DNA of 64,000 nt, from NCBI RefSeq assembly GCF_000801105.2, contig NC_079516.1, positions 16,330,383-16,394,382 of the forward strand, read 5' to 3'. The translations under genes were made by a program, and so were the position numbers. Under the pieces are notes generated by a model. The model was given only the letters and a program-made list of their open reading frames with translations. It did not search any database and had not been told where the DNA came from. This DNA is from Raphanus sativus. Taxonomy: Eukaryota > Streptophyta > Magnoliopsida > Brassicales > Brassicaceae. Each line of letters opens with the position of its first letter. Position 1 is the stretch's first letter. Shown one piece after another: positions 22,141 through 34,450 of this stretch.

Positions 22141-22828
22141 CTAGATTTTGACCCGCGCTTTTGAAGCGCGGGATATTTTAACATGAAAAATTTCACTAAT
22201 AATTTAACAAATATTTTGGTAATTTTTAAAGAGTGTGTATTTAAAATATTTTTGCATTTAAATCAGTATTTTTAAATTCAACCCGATTGTGATTATACCG
22301 GTTAATCCGGAGATCTGACAATTCAATTTATGTTTTTAAAATATTCATATTAAAAAATCACTAAAACCCGAGACTAACTGATTGAACTGATGGATGACCG
22401 ATATGTAATCTAATTGGATTTAAATTGTAATAGTTTCATAATTTGTAATCTTATAATCGAAATTTTAAAGTTCACTAATTTGCAATTTATGAAATTATGA
22501 CGTTTCTACAAATTTTAAAGAGAAAATGATAGATATAAAATAATTAAGATTAATTATTGTATTATTTGGAAACATTGATAGTAGTATAAAAAATATATTG
22601 TTTGGAAACATTGATAATAGTATAAGAAATAAGTATATTGTTTGGAAACGTTGATAGTAGTATATAAAAAAATAAATATATTGTTTGGAAACATGGATAG
22701 TAGTATAAATAAAGAAACATTAGTGATTTAATGTATGTTTAACTATAAAGTATAAAGGTGTATTTAATTTAAAAACTTACAAAATAAATGTTAGGTCCAA
22801 CCGAATGTTTCTGTTTTAATAAGATAGA
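22141..22828 (-). mobile_element. Non-autonomous Helitron, 688 bp
   Basis: On the minus strand it starts TCTATCTTATTAAAACAG at 22828 and ends with the hairpin CCCGCGCTTCAAAAGCGCGGG and TCAAAATCTAG at 22141. It is the same family as 11526-12144. It begins only three bases beyond the right target duplication of the MULE. Confidence 0.85.
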
Positions 22829-23249
22829 TGTTGAGAAATTTGGAAAAAAGCATTTATGTTCGTTTTCATTTCTAACGTTTAAGACTTTTATAATAAAAAA
22901 TTAGGTGTTGGTTTATGCTACTAGCGAATTATGTTTTAAATATTGATTTTGTTTCAACTTTCTGGATGTAAAAATTATTATAAATAAATATTATATTTTA
23001 GAAACATAAGATGATATACACGTGAAAACAAATGGCAAAAGTTGTTGTCTGGATTAGTAAGTTCTTTTGTATCACAACCTCTTCTTTTAATTAAATTGAA
23101 TTTTTGATAATTCTATTTTGTTTTTTGTTTGGATTAACAGATAAGTAAATTTTCTTTGTTTATTGTGTCTTTAGTATCTTTTTTTCATGATAACAAAACA
23201 TAAATATTCATTTTGTTTTCGCGGTAAATAGTGTTCTTAATAACTGTAA
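22829..23249. other. AT-rich intergenic DNA
   Basis: No gene or bounded element was recognised between the Helitron and the second segmental copy. Confidence 0.5.
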
Positions 23250-23959
23250 CTGTAAGTCTAAAGAGGGACCAATGCTAAAGGGGAAAGTGAATAAAATTTT
23301 ATAGTTACATAATTTCCTTTTTTCATAAAGAAATTTCTTTTGAAATTTTTTTAAGCCCACAATTCATTTTTTCATTGTAGTCACTTTTACATTCAGTTAG
23401 TTTAGCTGGCATATGTGTTGGTGTATTCAAATACAAAGTATTAACAATCGATCCAAGCTCAAAGATGAAGAATACAGATAACTCAAGATGAAGAAGATGA
23501 TTAAAGAGAAAGTTTGTTAATATTGTTAACCTTAACCTTTACAATGAATTAAACATTAGTTTATTATTACACAAACCAATCAAACTGACAACAAGATACT
23601 AAACCTATATAACAAACCAATTATCCTAATACAAAGGATGGAATGGGATAAAGTTACTTTGATGATCCATAACAACAGGGTTAGAAGGTGAAGAAGAAGA
23701 GGAAGAAACTAAATAAGTAGAGAAGGCTCTTTGTATGTTTAATTTGTGAGGTAGCTGGAGCATCCATAGAGATGGTTGCAGTTTGAGTTTAAATACTGTT
23801 GAAGCAGCCTGAAATGTGGCTATAGCCTATAATCTATAGATAATACAACAGTTTCAGAACTAAAGTTAGTGATGGCAGTATATATCGTACTAGAGTCTAG
23901 TTTTTTGGCTTTCATATGTGCAACACTTTTAAGTCTATATAGCTGCAGCTGTTACTAGT

Positions 23960-24300
23960 CTAGCAATTAATCTCTAGTTCATTAATAAAGGGATCACTAT
24001 CCAGCATGGGGGAACTAGTTGTAGTCATGTTCTTGACTAGTGGAGCATTGATTGAGGTAGTGTGAGATGATATACCCAAGGGAGTGACGAACTTCTGATC
24101 CAACTCGCCACACTTAGCACACTTAGAAGAAACCAAGAGTGTACTACACAACTATTGTAATGGAAACACTTTTTGCTCTAAAGCCATTCTGTGGGGGAAA
24201 GTTTTATGTAGCTTCACATCCACCAATATTTTTTTCATCCATTGCTTGTGTTGTACTCTTGTGTAGTAGCCAATGATTTTTTGTGTAGTACTCTTGTTCT
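23960..24300 (-). pseudogene. Unidentified degenerate coding remnant in segmental copy 2
   Basis: The minus strand has a frame containing LLVSSKCAKCGELDQKFVTP (near 24140-24080), preceded by ILVDVKLHKTFPHRMALEQK and interrupted by a stop. The copy 1 counterpart (about 10560-10930) is more decayed. A CxxC motif is visible, but I cannot assign a family. It may be a relic of a gene that was part of the original duplicated segment. Confidence 0.3.
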
Positions 24301-25423
24301 CATCGTTTTTATCATTCATAGTTTTTCACTTTTTTCAGTATTGAGAAAAATTGATATTTTGGTTGCATCTTTTTAATAGAGCTGTACATTCCGTTTAGTT
24401 TGTAATAAAACTATTATTTTTTATATTGCAAGTGTAACTTTCTCATGGTTATCCACTTACAAAGGCAAATCACTCTTCCACATTTAGCGTCATTAAAATA
24501 TAGAGAAGAACTAAAAAATCACGCTTTTGTATATTCAAAATATGATAATCAGGATTAACATCTTGTTTGGTCATAACTATATAATATATAACGGTATTTT
24601 TAAGTTCTAGGAATCAGATCCTGAGGCATATGACTAAATATATGACAAGATATGTAGATGCTGAGCTATCATCATCACATAGCATGTGGATTCTCTCGCA
24701 ATGCAATATGTACAATATGTAGAAATTAGTTTATGTTTTATCAACAGATCTCGAAGAATTCACAAGACTGAGAAAACGTTTTCAGTTGTTCAATCCTTTG
24801 TGCACGCAACTGTGGCAAACTCAAAAGCTAAATGCTACTTCTATCTAGTGAGACAGACTTGTTTTTACTTTTTAGTGGTTGTTTGATTCCATTTTAACTT
24901 TCTAAACCACTTTATGTTTGAATTATAGAACATTTTAACTTACAAAATTTAATATATCTTAAATTTATTATAAAGGAATTTTTTATAGTGTTATTGTTCA
25001 CATTTTCACAATAATGCACAATATCAATATTAGCGGCAATTTAAAATTCATGAAAATTATTAGTTGTTTATGATAAAACTTTTGATAAACAATGAAACTT
25101 TGTTTAAATATTCACAATAATAATTCATTCAATAATGTTTTTGATTTGAAGATAAATTTAGTTCAATTTATAGGACATGCATTTAGTCATATCAGATAGT
25201 ATATTCACTTTATTATGTTCCCAACAAAATTTTGAATGCTAGTGAAATAAATTAATCCATGGGATAAGATTTATTTTCTACAATTTAAGGGATAAGATCA
25301 TAAGATTATATGAATCATGAATAAAAGGAACATATCTTCTAAGGAGATTTGAAATCTTTGGGTCCAATGTTTCTAACCCTAATATTTGATTCCTATTTTT
25401 GGTGTCTCAAAGCCTCTCATCTC

Positions 25424-25800
25424 TTTATATATCAGCTCATTTTCAACCAAGTTTTTATCTATCATACAATTAATCAATTGTCTTTTCAGACATATCCTAC
25501 TTCATCCCATATCTCTCTCTCTCTCGTTTGACACGCTGTGGACGAGGCATCTGAGAGCTAGAGACATGGGAAGAGGGTATAATATTCATATGTTGTCTTT
25601 GTTTGATCTCTCAACTATGTACTTATTTGTAGCCTACTTATATGTACCTTTAAACCATTCCTTTAACTGATTATCTCCCCATATGAATTATTTGTGCATA
25701 CTTTATCCATATCATGAATCTACTACTTCACTCGCTTGAGACAGGTAAAAAATTCAAACTCATGCACAACCTCTCAGGCGGGTGAGAGGAGAGGCATGAG
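25424..25800 (+). ncRNA. Candidate non-coding RNA gene with hairpins (copy 2)
   Basis: This matches copy 1 at 14924-15310. TTATATA at 25424-25430 is followed by an imperfect hairpin at 25496-25580 (CATCCCATATCTCTCTCTCT pairing with GAGAGCTAGAGACATGGGAA). A compact stem lies at 25759-25800, pairing CTCATGC with GCATGAG and CCTCTCA with TGAGAGG. Stems are kept despite arm substitutions, which is suggestive only. Confidence 0.35.
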
Positions 25801-25830
25801 ATAGGTAGGACCAGGTAATAGCACATGCTC

Positions 25831-27214
25831 TCTTGTTTAGTATTATGTTCGTATGGTTCCGATCCATTTAATATTTGTGGTTTTTTTCTCTTTGATAAGA
25901 GTTTGCAAGTACGTAATAGGTACGTAATAGGGTTGTTCAATTAATTACCATTATGTATTTTGATAGGGAGAAATAGAATAAGAGTTTTTAATCAAAGATG
26001 AATATATCTTACATGTATGGCTTATCCTAGGATGTTTGTAAATAACAATGAAGTTGTACCCGATGATGGTGCTCGGGAGTTTTAAACTTTTCCACCTAAT
26101 TACAACCACAAAGGTGGATCAATTGTATTTAGGTCCACCTAATTACAATTTCAAAGGTGGATCAATTGTATTTAGGTAAAGTTTAGAACTCCAACATTTT
26201 GCTAATTGAATAACGATTTGTTAAACTGTTTTGTATAATCAGATATATTATAAAGATATCCTCGATAGAAATTAAATTTCAACACACCATACATATATTC
26301 AAATTCATTTATTGTCGGATATGCTTATTGATCAATCTCTAATATCTTGTAGTTGCATATGTTGAACTCTTGTGTGATGCTATGTCTCTTGCTTAGTAAC
26401 ATATAATTAATTTTTTGATTCTCTATGAAAAGCAAGAATCAGCTGGCTATTTGAAAACAATGTAAAGAAAGACATCAATTCATGTGATATTTAGAAACTT
26501 TCTGGTTTATTATCTCATTGTCTCTTGTTTGGTTTTAAAGGAAAAGAAGTCAATTGTATTGATCTTTTTGAGAGTGATGTTCAAATAGATCTCATCTTAA
26601 CCTAGAAGATTTCAACCAGACTAACACAAGTTGGTAATTGTACATTTTCTCTTACATGTTTTTACAGCATCTAATTAAATTATATATGGTATCATCTTAA
26701 CGGGAATTGTATTAGTTAGCATTTGTTGATTATCCAATTAAGAAACTAGCATGTTAATTATTTAAAGTAAAACAACACTATTAGCCTTTTATTGCAGTAA
26801 GTTTTAAAAGCATTTTTGTCTCTTTATAACGTTGCTCACTCTATATAAGGTTTGTCTTAAGGTAGAGAGAGAAGCCTGTTAGAGTTTTTTTTGTGGATTT
26901 AGTTTTTTGCCATCTATCTCTATGACAGAAATATAGAAATACTCGTTCGGGACTATAATTACTTATTAATATCTTTATTTTTAATTAAAAGACTATAATG
27001 ATAAATTATTATTTTATTTTCATTTGAATACTCTACATATTAATTATATATTTTAAAAAAAAATTGTACACTATATTCATTCTATAAATTAAATATAAAA
27101 TCACTCAAGTATTCTTTTTTCAATTATACAGAATGAAGAATTTTATTTGCTTAATATTTAGTTATATATTTTATGTTTTTTATTGAAGTATTTTTTCAGA
27201 TAACAACACAATAT
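25831..27214. other. AT-rich intergenic DNA
   Basis: Apart from the 43-bp tandem dimer at 26092-26177 I see no gene or bounded element. Confidence 0.5.
26092..26177. repeat. 43-bp tandem dimer
   Basis: CCACCTAATTACAA followed by AAAGGTGGATCAATTGTATT and TAGGT is present twice (26092-26134, 26135-26177). Each unit can also fold, since CCACCT pairs with AGGTGG. Confidence 0.85.
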
Positions 27215-28325
27215 ATATCTCATTTGTTTTGATTTATACAAATAATCTTAAAAATACGATATACATTTGTTTTGTAATATATTTTTTTGCATGGTATAAA
27301 AGATAAAAATTAAAAGAAATAGTGAATCTACATATTTTTAAATTTGTAAACTTAGTTAACAATTATAATAAATACAATACTTAAGAAAAAAATATAATTT
27401 TCATAAATGTTTTGTCTCCTTTTATATAATACTTTTATATAAGTAATAATGTAAATATATACTCTAAAATTAGAATAATAATTATATAGTTTTATCCATC
27501 TAAAACTTTAAATATAATAAAATATACAATTATTTATATATTGACAGATTGGATCGGATATTCGCTTCCCAAAATTTATTTGTGATTTACTTCGATTTTG
27601 ACGGATATTAAATTTTAGTACTTGCTTTGCTTCGAAAGCTTTCGGATATCCTGAATTTTCTGATCAAATAGCAACGAATAACAAATCGAGTCAAATTCAA
27701 TGGATACAATGTCCAGCCCTACAACCTACTTGTTGGGTAACGTAAAAAGTTGAAGGACTTGGACGGGAACGAGTATGGTCTTTGTTTCCTCCACGCTTAA
27801 GATAGTTTAGGGTTGGGCATTTTATCCATAAATTTGATTTGATTCGTTATTTGTTTCTATTCGATCCGAAAATTCCGAATATCCATAAGTTTTCGAAGTA
27901 AAGCAAATACCAAAATTCAATATCCGTTAAAATTGAAGCAAATCACAAATATTAAAACTTTGGGAAACGAATATCCGATCCGTCAACATATAAATACATA
28001 TATATCTTGATTATATTTATAGTTTTAAATGTATAAAATTATATAATTATTATTCTAACATATGATTTGACAGATTATATTCATATTATTACTTATATAA
28101 AAGTATTACATAAAAGGAAAAGAAAACATTTATGATAATTATCATTTTTTTCTTAAGTTTTGTGTTATTATAATTTTAACTAAATTTAAAATTTACAAAA
28201 TATGTAGATTCACTACTTCTTTCAATTTTTATCTTTTATATCATGCAAAAAGAATTATTTTACAGAAAAATTTTGTATCAAAATTTTAAGATTATTTGTA
28301 TTAATCAAAACAAATGAGATATCCG
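27215..28325. repeat. Large imperfect inverted repeat, two copies of one element head to head
   Basis: The left arm (about 27215-27721) and right arm (about 27808-28325) are inverted copies separated by 86 nt. At the inner ends TAGGGTTGGGCATTTTATCC (right) matches TAGGGCTGGACATTGTATCC (left, reverse complement). The right copy continues to about 28495 with GGATATCC-rich sequence and ends near TGCCCAGGCCTA, giving it hAT-MITE-like ends. I found no 8-bp target duplication for either. Confidence 0.65.
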
Positions 28326-28499
28326 TAAGTATTCACAAATATCCGCAAATATCTATTTATTTTCTGGATATCCGTTTTTCCGAATATCCGTATTTTTCCG
28401 AAGCGAAGCAAATCGGAAAATAAAATACTGTAACATTCGAAACAAATCATAAATACCTTAAAACCCCCCGGATATTCTATCCGTGCCCAGGCCTAATTG

Positions 28500-29290
28500 T
28501 AACATTATTATCCTTTTACTAATAAAAAATCTCAATCATTCCCGTCATCACCATCCAACCATCTTCCATACATGATTGTCGTAGGAATCCATACACAACT
28601 AGACATTCTCCTAGGTTTATAACACTAGTTCCATCTAGATAATGAAACAGCCTAACAAACAAAACAACTCAACTCTATCGAATTAAACAAGATTAATCCG
28701 ACAGTGTTGACTCAGTTACGTCTTGCTCGATTGTTTCCTACCTCCAATCTTAAACCACTGTTGAAAATTAAGGAGAACAGCGCGTTGTCTAATGGATTCC
28801 AGACATTCATGCACATAATGTGGTAGTGATGATTGCAAAGATTGAGACTTTTGTTACTAAAATCGTTAATTGTGGTTCAGGTTCGAGTCTTTTAATTTTA
28901 TAAATTTCATCATCAAGGTTTTTAATTTATGCAAAGAGGAACGTCTCTGCTGGATTGAGAAAAATTATTGACCCAAAAGAGTCGAGAGTTAGAGATCTTT
29001 TTCTCATTGTCACTTGTGAGTACCCACCAACATCTCAACCCACAATAAAGTATACTTCTAACTGGACTCAACGTAATGATTAGTTTTGGATTAAACCCTA
29101 ATAATGCTTATAGTGCATTAACTCATGTCACTCAAATATGCTTATAGTGCCTTGACTGAAATATACTTATAACCAGACTCCTTAATGATTAATTTTCAAT
29201 TAAATAAAAATAGTTCTAGTAATCTTTTATCCACAGTCACTAACATCCATTCCCAACCCATAATTTTAACATTTGTTGTTTTTACCACAG
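28500..29290. other. Intergenic DNA
   Basis: No gene was recognised. A tRNA B-box-like phrase (GGTTCGAGTC) occurs near 28883, but no A box or tail was assigned. Confidence 0.4.
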
Positions 29291-29295
29291 TTTCA

Positions 29296-30830
29296 TCTAT
29301 AATATTAAAACTGAAATACATTTGAGATTTGTTTGGAAATATAAATAGCAGTATAAAAAAATATAATGTTGTTTGTAAACATAGATAGCAATATAAAAAA
29401 GTAATCTATATTATTAAAACTAAAGTACAAATTATGTTTGTTTGGAAATATGGATAACAGTTTAAAAATCTATATTATTAAAACTAAAGTACAAATTATG
29501 TTTGTTTGGAAATATGGATAACAATTTTTTAAAAATGTTTGTTTTGAAACTTGGATAGCAGTTTAAAAAAAATAGATTTGTTTGGAAACATGAATATCAA
29601 TTTTTAAAAAGAGTTATGTTTGGAAACAATGAATAGCAGTATAAAAATGATATAATGTTGTTTGGAAACATAGATAGCAGCATATTAAGAAAACAAAAAT
29701 TTATGTTATTAAGAAAAAATTGAAAATCTATTATATTATAAGAAACTATCTACTTGGGTCAACTTTAAAATATATGAAAATGAGATAATCTAATTATCTA
29801 AAAATATCATTTGTCTAAAATAATCATAAAACAAAATTTAAACTTTATATATATATTTCAAATCAAAAATTGATTCAAAATATACATCTCTTCAAAAATT
29901 TACTTTTACTAAAATATTTTTCAATAACCGTTATTAAAAATGTTTCAATATATATAAGAAAAATACGATACAAAGTCAAATTTCAGAAACCAACTTAAAT
30001 TATGATTTTTATATTTCACACTAAAATTTTTAAAATATAATGTATGTGATTATTTATACGATAGTACGTATAAAATACTATTAATTATATGTTTGCTATG
30101 TTTCTAAACGACAAAATAGATTGTGAATTAGGAGTCGGCGTTCCGATATCCATTCGGGTTTAGTTTGGGTATGTTTGGGTTTCAGGGGTCAAAGATTCCA
30201 GTCTCATTCAGATATTTCTAAATTTTGGTTCGAATTCGATTCAGATCTTTGTGGGTTTGTTCGGGTTCGGATAATCAATTTAAATTATTTTTAAAATTCA
30301 TTATATACTTTAAATTTCTCAAAATATATAAAATATATTACATATAAATTTGAATAACATATGTGAGAATATCTAAACTTAACAGATAAATTGGTTTGAT
30401 TTAAATATTTGGATAGAAAATCAATAATTATGTTAAGTATTTTTGGTGTTCTGAATGTGCTTTAACTATTTTAGATATTTAATTTGATTATTTATATAAT
30501 ATATATTTTTAATTATTTAAACCAACTTAAAAGTACCATATATTCTTGATGTTTTATATACATTAAATCTAAAAAGTAATATATATATAAGTATATAAAT
30601 CTATTTCGAATACATTCGGTATCCGAAATACTTCGATTAGGATCGGATTCAGTTTCAGTTCTATAAATATCAAAATTTGATGTTTAATCAATTTTTATTC
30701 GGATTTGGTATTTCTTTTTAGATCGGGATCGGTTCAATTTTTTTGATTTAAACTTTTTGCTCAACTCTAATATTAACATGAAAAACAACATATTTTATAA
30801 GAGAAAATACACACGCACAGATGGGCAGGT
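29296..30830 (+). mobile_element. Decayed Helitron with repeated 5' ends
   Basis: Three Helitron-type starts follow each other: TCTATAATATTAAAAC at 29296, TCTATATTATTAAAACTAAA at 29405 and again at 29469; the last two head a 64-bp tandem dimer. Downstream sequence, including a GGGTTTGG-rich segment from about 30130, resembles the Helitron at 46576-47930. The 3' end near 30820 (GGGCAGGTCAAA) has lost its hairpin and CTAG, so the right limit is approximate. Confidence 0.5.
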
Positions 30831-31200
30831 CAAATTATAGTTTATTTTATTTTTAGAACAAACCACAGTTTCATTTATTTCTCTGCAGTTATCTAATTTT
30901 ACATATGTCTTCCTCTTTTACCTTTTAATGTACTTAGAACATGTTCGTTCATTGGTAAAATTTTAAAAGGTTTACAAAATTTAGTAGGAAAAGAAACAAT
31001 GAATAAAAACTAAATGGGTAGTTCCAAGTTGAGAAAATTATTGGGTTAAATTCTCATCTTTGACACATCCATTTAATTTTTATTCATTATTTTCTTTATA
31101 TTGGATTTTGATAACCTCACTTAAAACCTAACAATGGACATATTCTTACTCAGGTTTCTTTCTCTAACTTCTTGTATACTTATGTATTTATTAATTATGA

Positions 31201-31308
31201 GTTCAGTAGTGATATTCCATATTTCCGGGTTGGCTTTCCGATCCGGTAGGTTTAGCTACTTAGTTTAGTTCTTTGTTGTCAAAAAAATAAAAGTTCAGTA
31301 ATGATATT
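31201..31308 (+). mobile_element. Truncated SINE-like retroposon
   Basis: GTTCAGTAGTGATATT (31201-31216) and GTTCAGTAATGATATT (31293-31308) flank about 76 nt ending GTTGTCAAAAAAATAAAA. The long direct repeat and A-rich tail indicate a 5'-truncated retroposon on the plus strand. Confidence 0.6.
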
Positions 31309-31478
31309 AATGTAGACGAAAAATGTTTACTTTTGAATTTGATAATAACGTACACGAATTCGATTGAAACATTATTTATGTCCGCTTTCATTTCCAACAT
31401 TCTAATAAACGCTTAAGACTTTATCAAAAACAATTGAGTGTTTTAAATTTGTGTTAATCAATTTTAAAATATTTTTTA

Positions 31479-32147
31479 GGGAAAATTCCATAAAAATACT
31501 CCAACTAAATTTTGTTAAACTTTTTAATACCCAAACTTTTCTCTACCCAATTTAATACCCAAACTAATTATTTTGCTCATTTTAATACCCAAATTTTAAA
31601 AATGTGCCCACTTTAATACCCAAACTTTATTTATTTTAATAAAAATACTAATAAGTTTCAAAAAAACTTAAAAAAATCTCGAAAATCTAAGAAAAAATAT
31701 ATTAAAAATTCTAATTTTATTTTAAGATTTAGGAAAGAAGGTAGATAAACCATGGAAATTTTTTTTTTAAAGTAAATGAATTTGAATGATAAAATAAAAT
31801 TTGTTTTTTATTTCAGAAAACAAACTAAATACAATATTTAAAACTTATAATTTTATTACAAAATTTAATATTTTACACTACCCAGTTACTTTTATTTTTC
31901 AAACACCAAAAAATAGAATTTTCTGAGTTTGTTTTGTAAATTTTAGAGATTTTTAAAAAAATTGTTTGAAACTTATTAGTATTTTTATTGAAAGAAATAT
32001 AGTTTGGGTATTAAAGTGGGCACAATTTTAAAAGTTTGAGTATTAAAATGAGCAAAATAATTAGTTAGAGTATTAAACTGGACAGTGAAAAGGTTTGAGT
32101 ATTAAAAAGCTTAACAAAATTTAGTTGGTGTATTTTTATGGAAAACT
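31479..32147. mobile_element. Long terminal-inverted-repeat element with internal iterons
   Basis: GGGAAAATTCCATAAAAATA at the left is matched in reverse complement near 32147. The arms continue as inverted repeats for about 150 bases and contain repeated TTTAATACCCAAACT-like units in each arm. The length and structure suggest a MULE-type or foldback MITE, but I could not find a target duplication. Confidence 0.6.
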
Positions 32148-33124
32148 TGTTGTTAAAACTCGCCTTAAACTTTCATCCAACACTTCCGATGGTTTAGTAG
32201 CACTGACGATGGGTTAGCGGTCATCAAACAAGTATTAAAAGGGGAATAAGAGCATCAAAGAGCATGTCCACGTCGAACAATTAAATCCACCAATGGTAAT
32301 CAACTTTATTTCCACGTCAGATCCCATTGTTTGCGTCTGGGCTTTTAATTTTGTTTGGGTCTGTATGTGTTAATTTTGTGGCCCAGTAAGCCCATCAAAT
32401 TCAGAAACTCCACTGAGGTCTCACAGACGCGATCTCTCCCTTTCCCCTTTCTTCAATCCCTAATCTCCTACATCGATCATGAAACCTTTCCTCTTCCTTT
32501 TCTCTGTTCCGTTTCGCGATCTGATCGTCGACCATTCAATACAACCTCCACTTCGTTTCACCCTTTACTCTCATTTATGGATTTTCTTATGTTTTGTCCT
32601 TCTGATTCTACAATTCTCTCTACCACACTGCAATGAGTTCCAACGGAAAATCCATGGTATCTGGATCTGCTCATGGTTGACATTAACGTGAGTGATTTTT
32701 TTCCCTCTGTTCTTCTAGAGATCCATTGTTCTGAGTTCATAGTTTTGTTGGTGTTTCCTGGGAACTTTAACCTGTTTATGGGTATTGATATTGTTTCCGG
32801 TGAACCTGAATATGTTATTTGGGTTTTTTTAAAAAAAATTCTTAATCTTTAAAATACCTTAGTTGATCTGATTTATTTGGTTTTTTTTAACAAATAATTA
32901 ATTATTTTATTTATAATACCTTAGTTGGTCTGGTTTATTATTTTCAGCAAACTGTATCGCGTTGCTTAGTATTTTTTTTTATTTCCTGTTTGGTAGCGTT
33001 GATACTGATGATCTTTTAAACTTCACTCCGTTAATTAACACTAATACATTGATACAGTTCGCTGAGAATTGATGATGATGCAACTTAATTGACGCAACAG
33101 CCTTTTCTACTAAACACATACAGG
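32148..33124. other. Region upstream of the RPA1-like pseudogene
   Basis: The stretch from 32390 to 32700 is less AT-rich, with promoter or leader-like CT-rich sequence. An ATG at 32634 heads a 15-codon frame (MSSNGKSMVSGSAHG) that could be the old first exon. A 24-bp phrase starting ATACCTTAGTTG occurs at 32854 and 32916 around a T-rich stretch. Confidence 0.4.
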
Positions 33125-34450
33125 TTTGTGTCTTTCACTGTGAGTGTGTTCGACTCTCAGGCTGTATCATTCAAAAGTAACTTGAAGGCTACAAGGTTGA
33201 TCCACGTGTGGCTGTGGCAAAATTCATTAATCCGGAGCTTATAGGAGGTATCACTTCACATCTGTTTTGTTAATTATGAGTTTCATTCTAATGCTATTTA
33301 TGGAAACTAACCGAGATTCAATTTGCAGGTCGTATGTTCCTCAATGCCACGTCTGGATCTCATTTCTATTTTGACAAGGAGACTGAAGCAGGCGAGAGCT
33401 ACTTTTACGAGTATGTACTAATGTTCATATTTTATTCCATCATTATATTTCAGGGGTTACTCTCATCAATGCAGGTTGGTCACAAATGACGACACTGGAA
33501 ATACATCAGCAGCTTCATTGTTGAGAGGCTATGCTAAGGTTGAACGACTGACAATAGCTGAGATGAACCAGTTTATCATCATAGTCGAGCCTGAGGTTCA
33601 CTTGGCGACCTTAATATGTTTGTCTCCACCATCATTCTAAGCTCTGTTTATGGTTGCAACGTTTATAATTGCAGATAATAGAATTTACCTGCAGTAGGAA
33701 AGTCACATCTGTCAAGACAGAAAATGGATGATGCAACATATCTTTCTTAAAGTGTTCAAGGAAATTACAGAGGCGTGCCTCATCTTTTGCATGCATGTTC
33801 TGCAATCGGACTATTGCCGTTGGTGTTCTCAGGTACACAGCCACTCCATCGTTACTTCTTATAAATATATATGCATGTAACTACGACACTGCACCCTGTC
33901 TATTAGGTAACGTGTCGAGATGACTGTTGCCAATGACACTGGCGAAGCAGCTTTTGTAAGTTTCGATGGTGAAATAACAAAGCTTACCAATATCCTGACT
34001 GCTCATGCTGTTCATCTTCTGGTATGTCTCTTTCTAACCACACAACATCATTAACCATGTTACGAAAATTATGGTCTAATAGGCAGGAGAAGGAGAGAAC
34101 CCAGAAGATATCTAGCTCACACATTTTATTGCTAACCTTGCTGGCAATACTTTCACTTCCACATTTCAGTGCAAATCATCAAACCTTCACCGTCTCACGC
34201 ATCCTGGATGAGCGTGAACGTGCGCCAGTTCCTGATTGTGTTACTGATGTAAGTTAATAAGTTCATTTTATTCTGTGCTTTTATTTTCGCAAGTTAACAA
34301 ATTTCTTGGTTTTAGGAGGGTAGCAACGATGGACCTGAAGATGACATGCATGGTTTCAGCTCTCTCCCAACCAAGGTGATCGTTGGTAATAATGAAAAGG
34401 AGAACTCACCAGGTTCAGAAACGACTTCGAGTGGCGTCATCAACACATAA
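33125..34450 (+). pseudogene. RPA1-like (replication protein A 70-kDa) pseudogene, multi-exon
   Basis: Exons can be traced by GT-AG junctions: GYKVDPRVAVAKFINPELIG, RMFLNATSGSHFYFDKETEA, RLVTNDDTGNTSAASLLRGY, a zinc-finger exon with C-x4-C...C-x2-C (FACMFCNRTIAVGVL), YRVEMTVANDTGEAAFVSFD, ANHQTFTVSRILDERERAPV and an acidic end EGSNDGPEDD...INT with TAA at 34448-34450. Two lesions are visible: TAA at 33178-33180 with a frame change in the first traced exon, and TGA at 33729-33731 where Trp is expected before the zinc finger. RPA1 binds single-stranded DNA; plant genomes hold many such copies, often spread by Helitrons. Confidence 0.75.

Larger units (their letters stand above)
23250..25830. 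repeat. Segmental duplication, copy 2
   Basis: This is the diverged second copy of the segment at about 10024-15330, in the same orientation. It lacks the Helitron at 11526-12144 and the micro-insertion at 10445-10464, giving empty sites for both. The alignment is patchy, with many substitutions and indels. Confidence 0.75.

Noticed and set aside
28780..28990. Possible tRNA or SINE around GGTTCGAGTC
   Set aside because: No A box, acceptor stem, tail or target duplication could be placed, so the B-box match is likely chance.
32854..32939. 24-bp direct repeat (two mismatches) around a T-rich 38 bp
   Set aside because: The duplicated phrase is longer than the micro-insertion duplications and the spacer is not a T(n)GAA unit; an ordinary tandem duplication fits as well.
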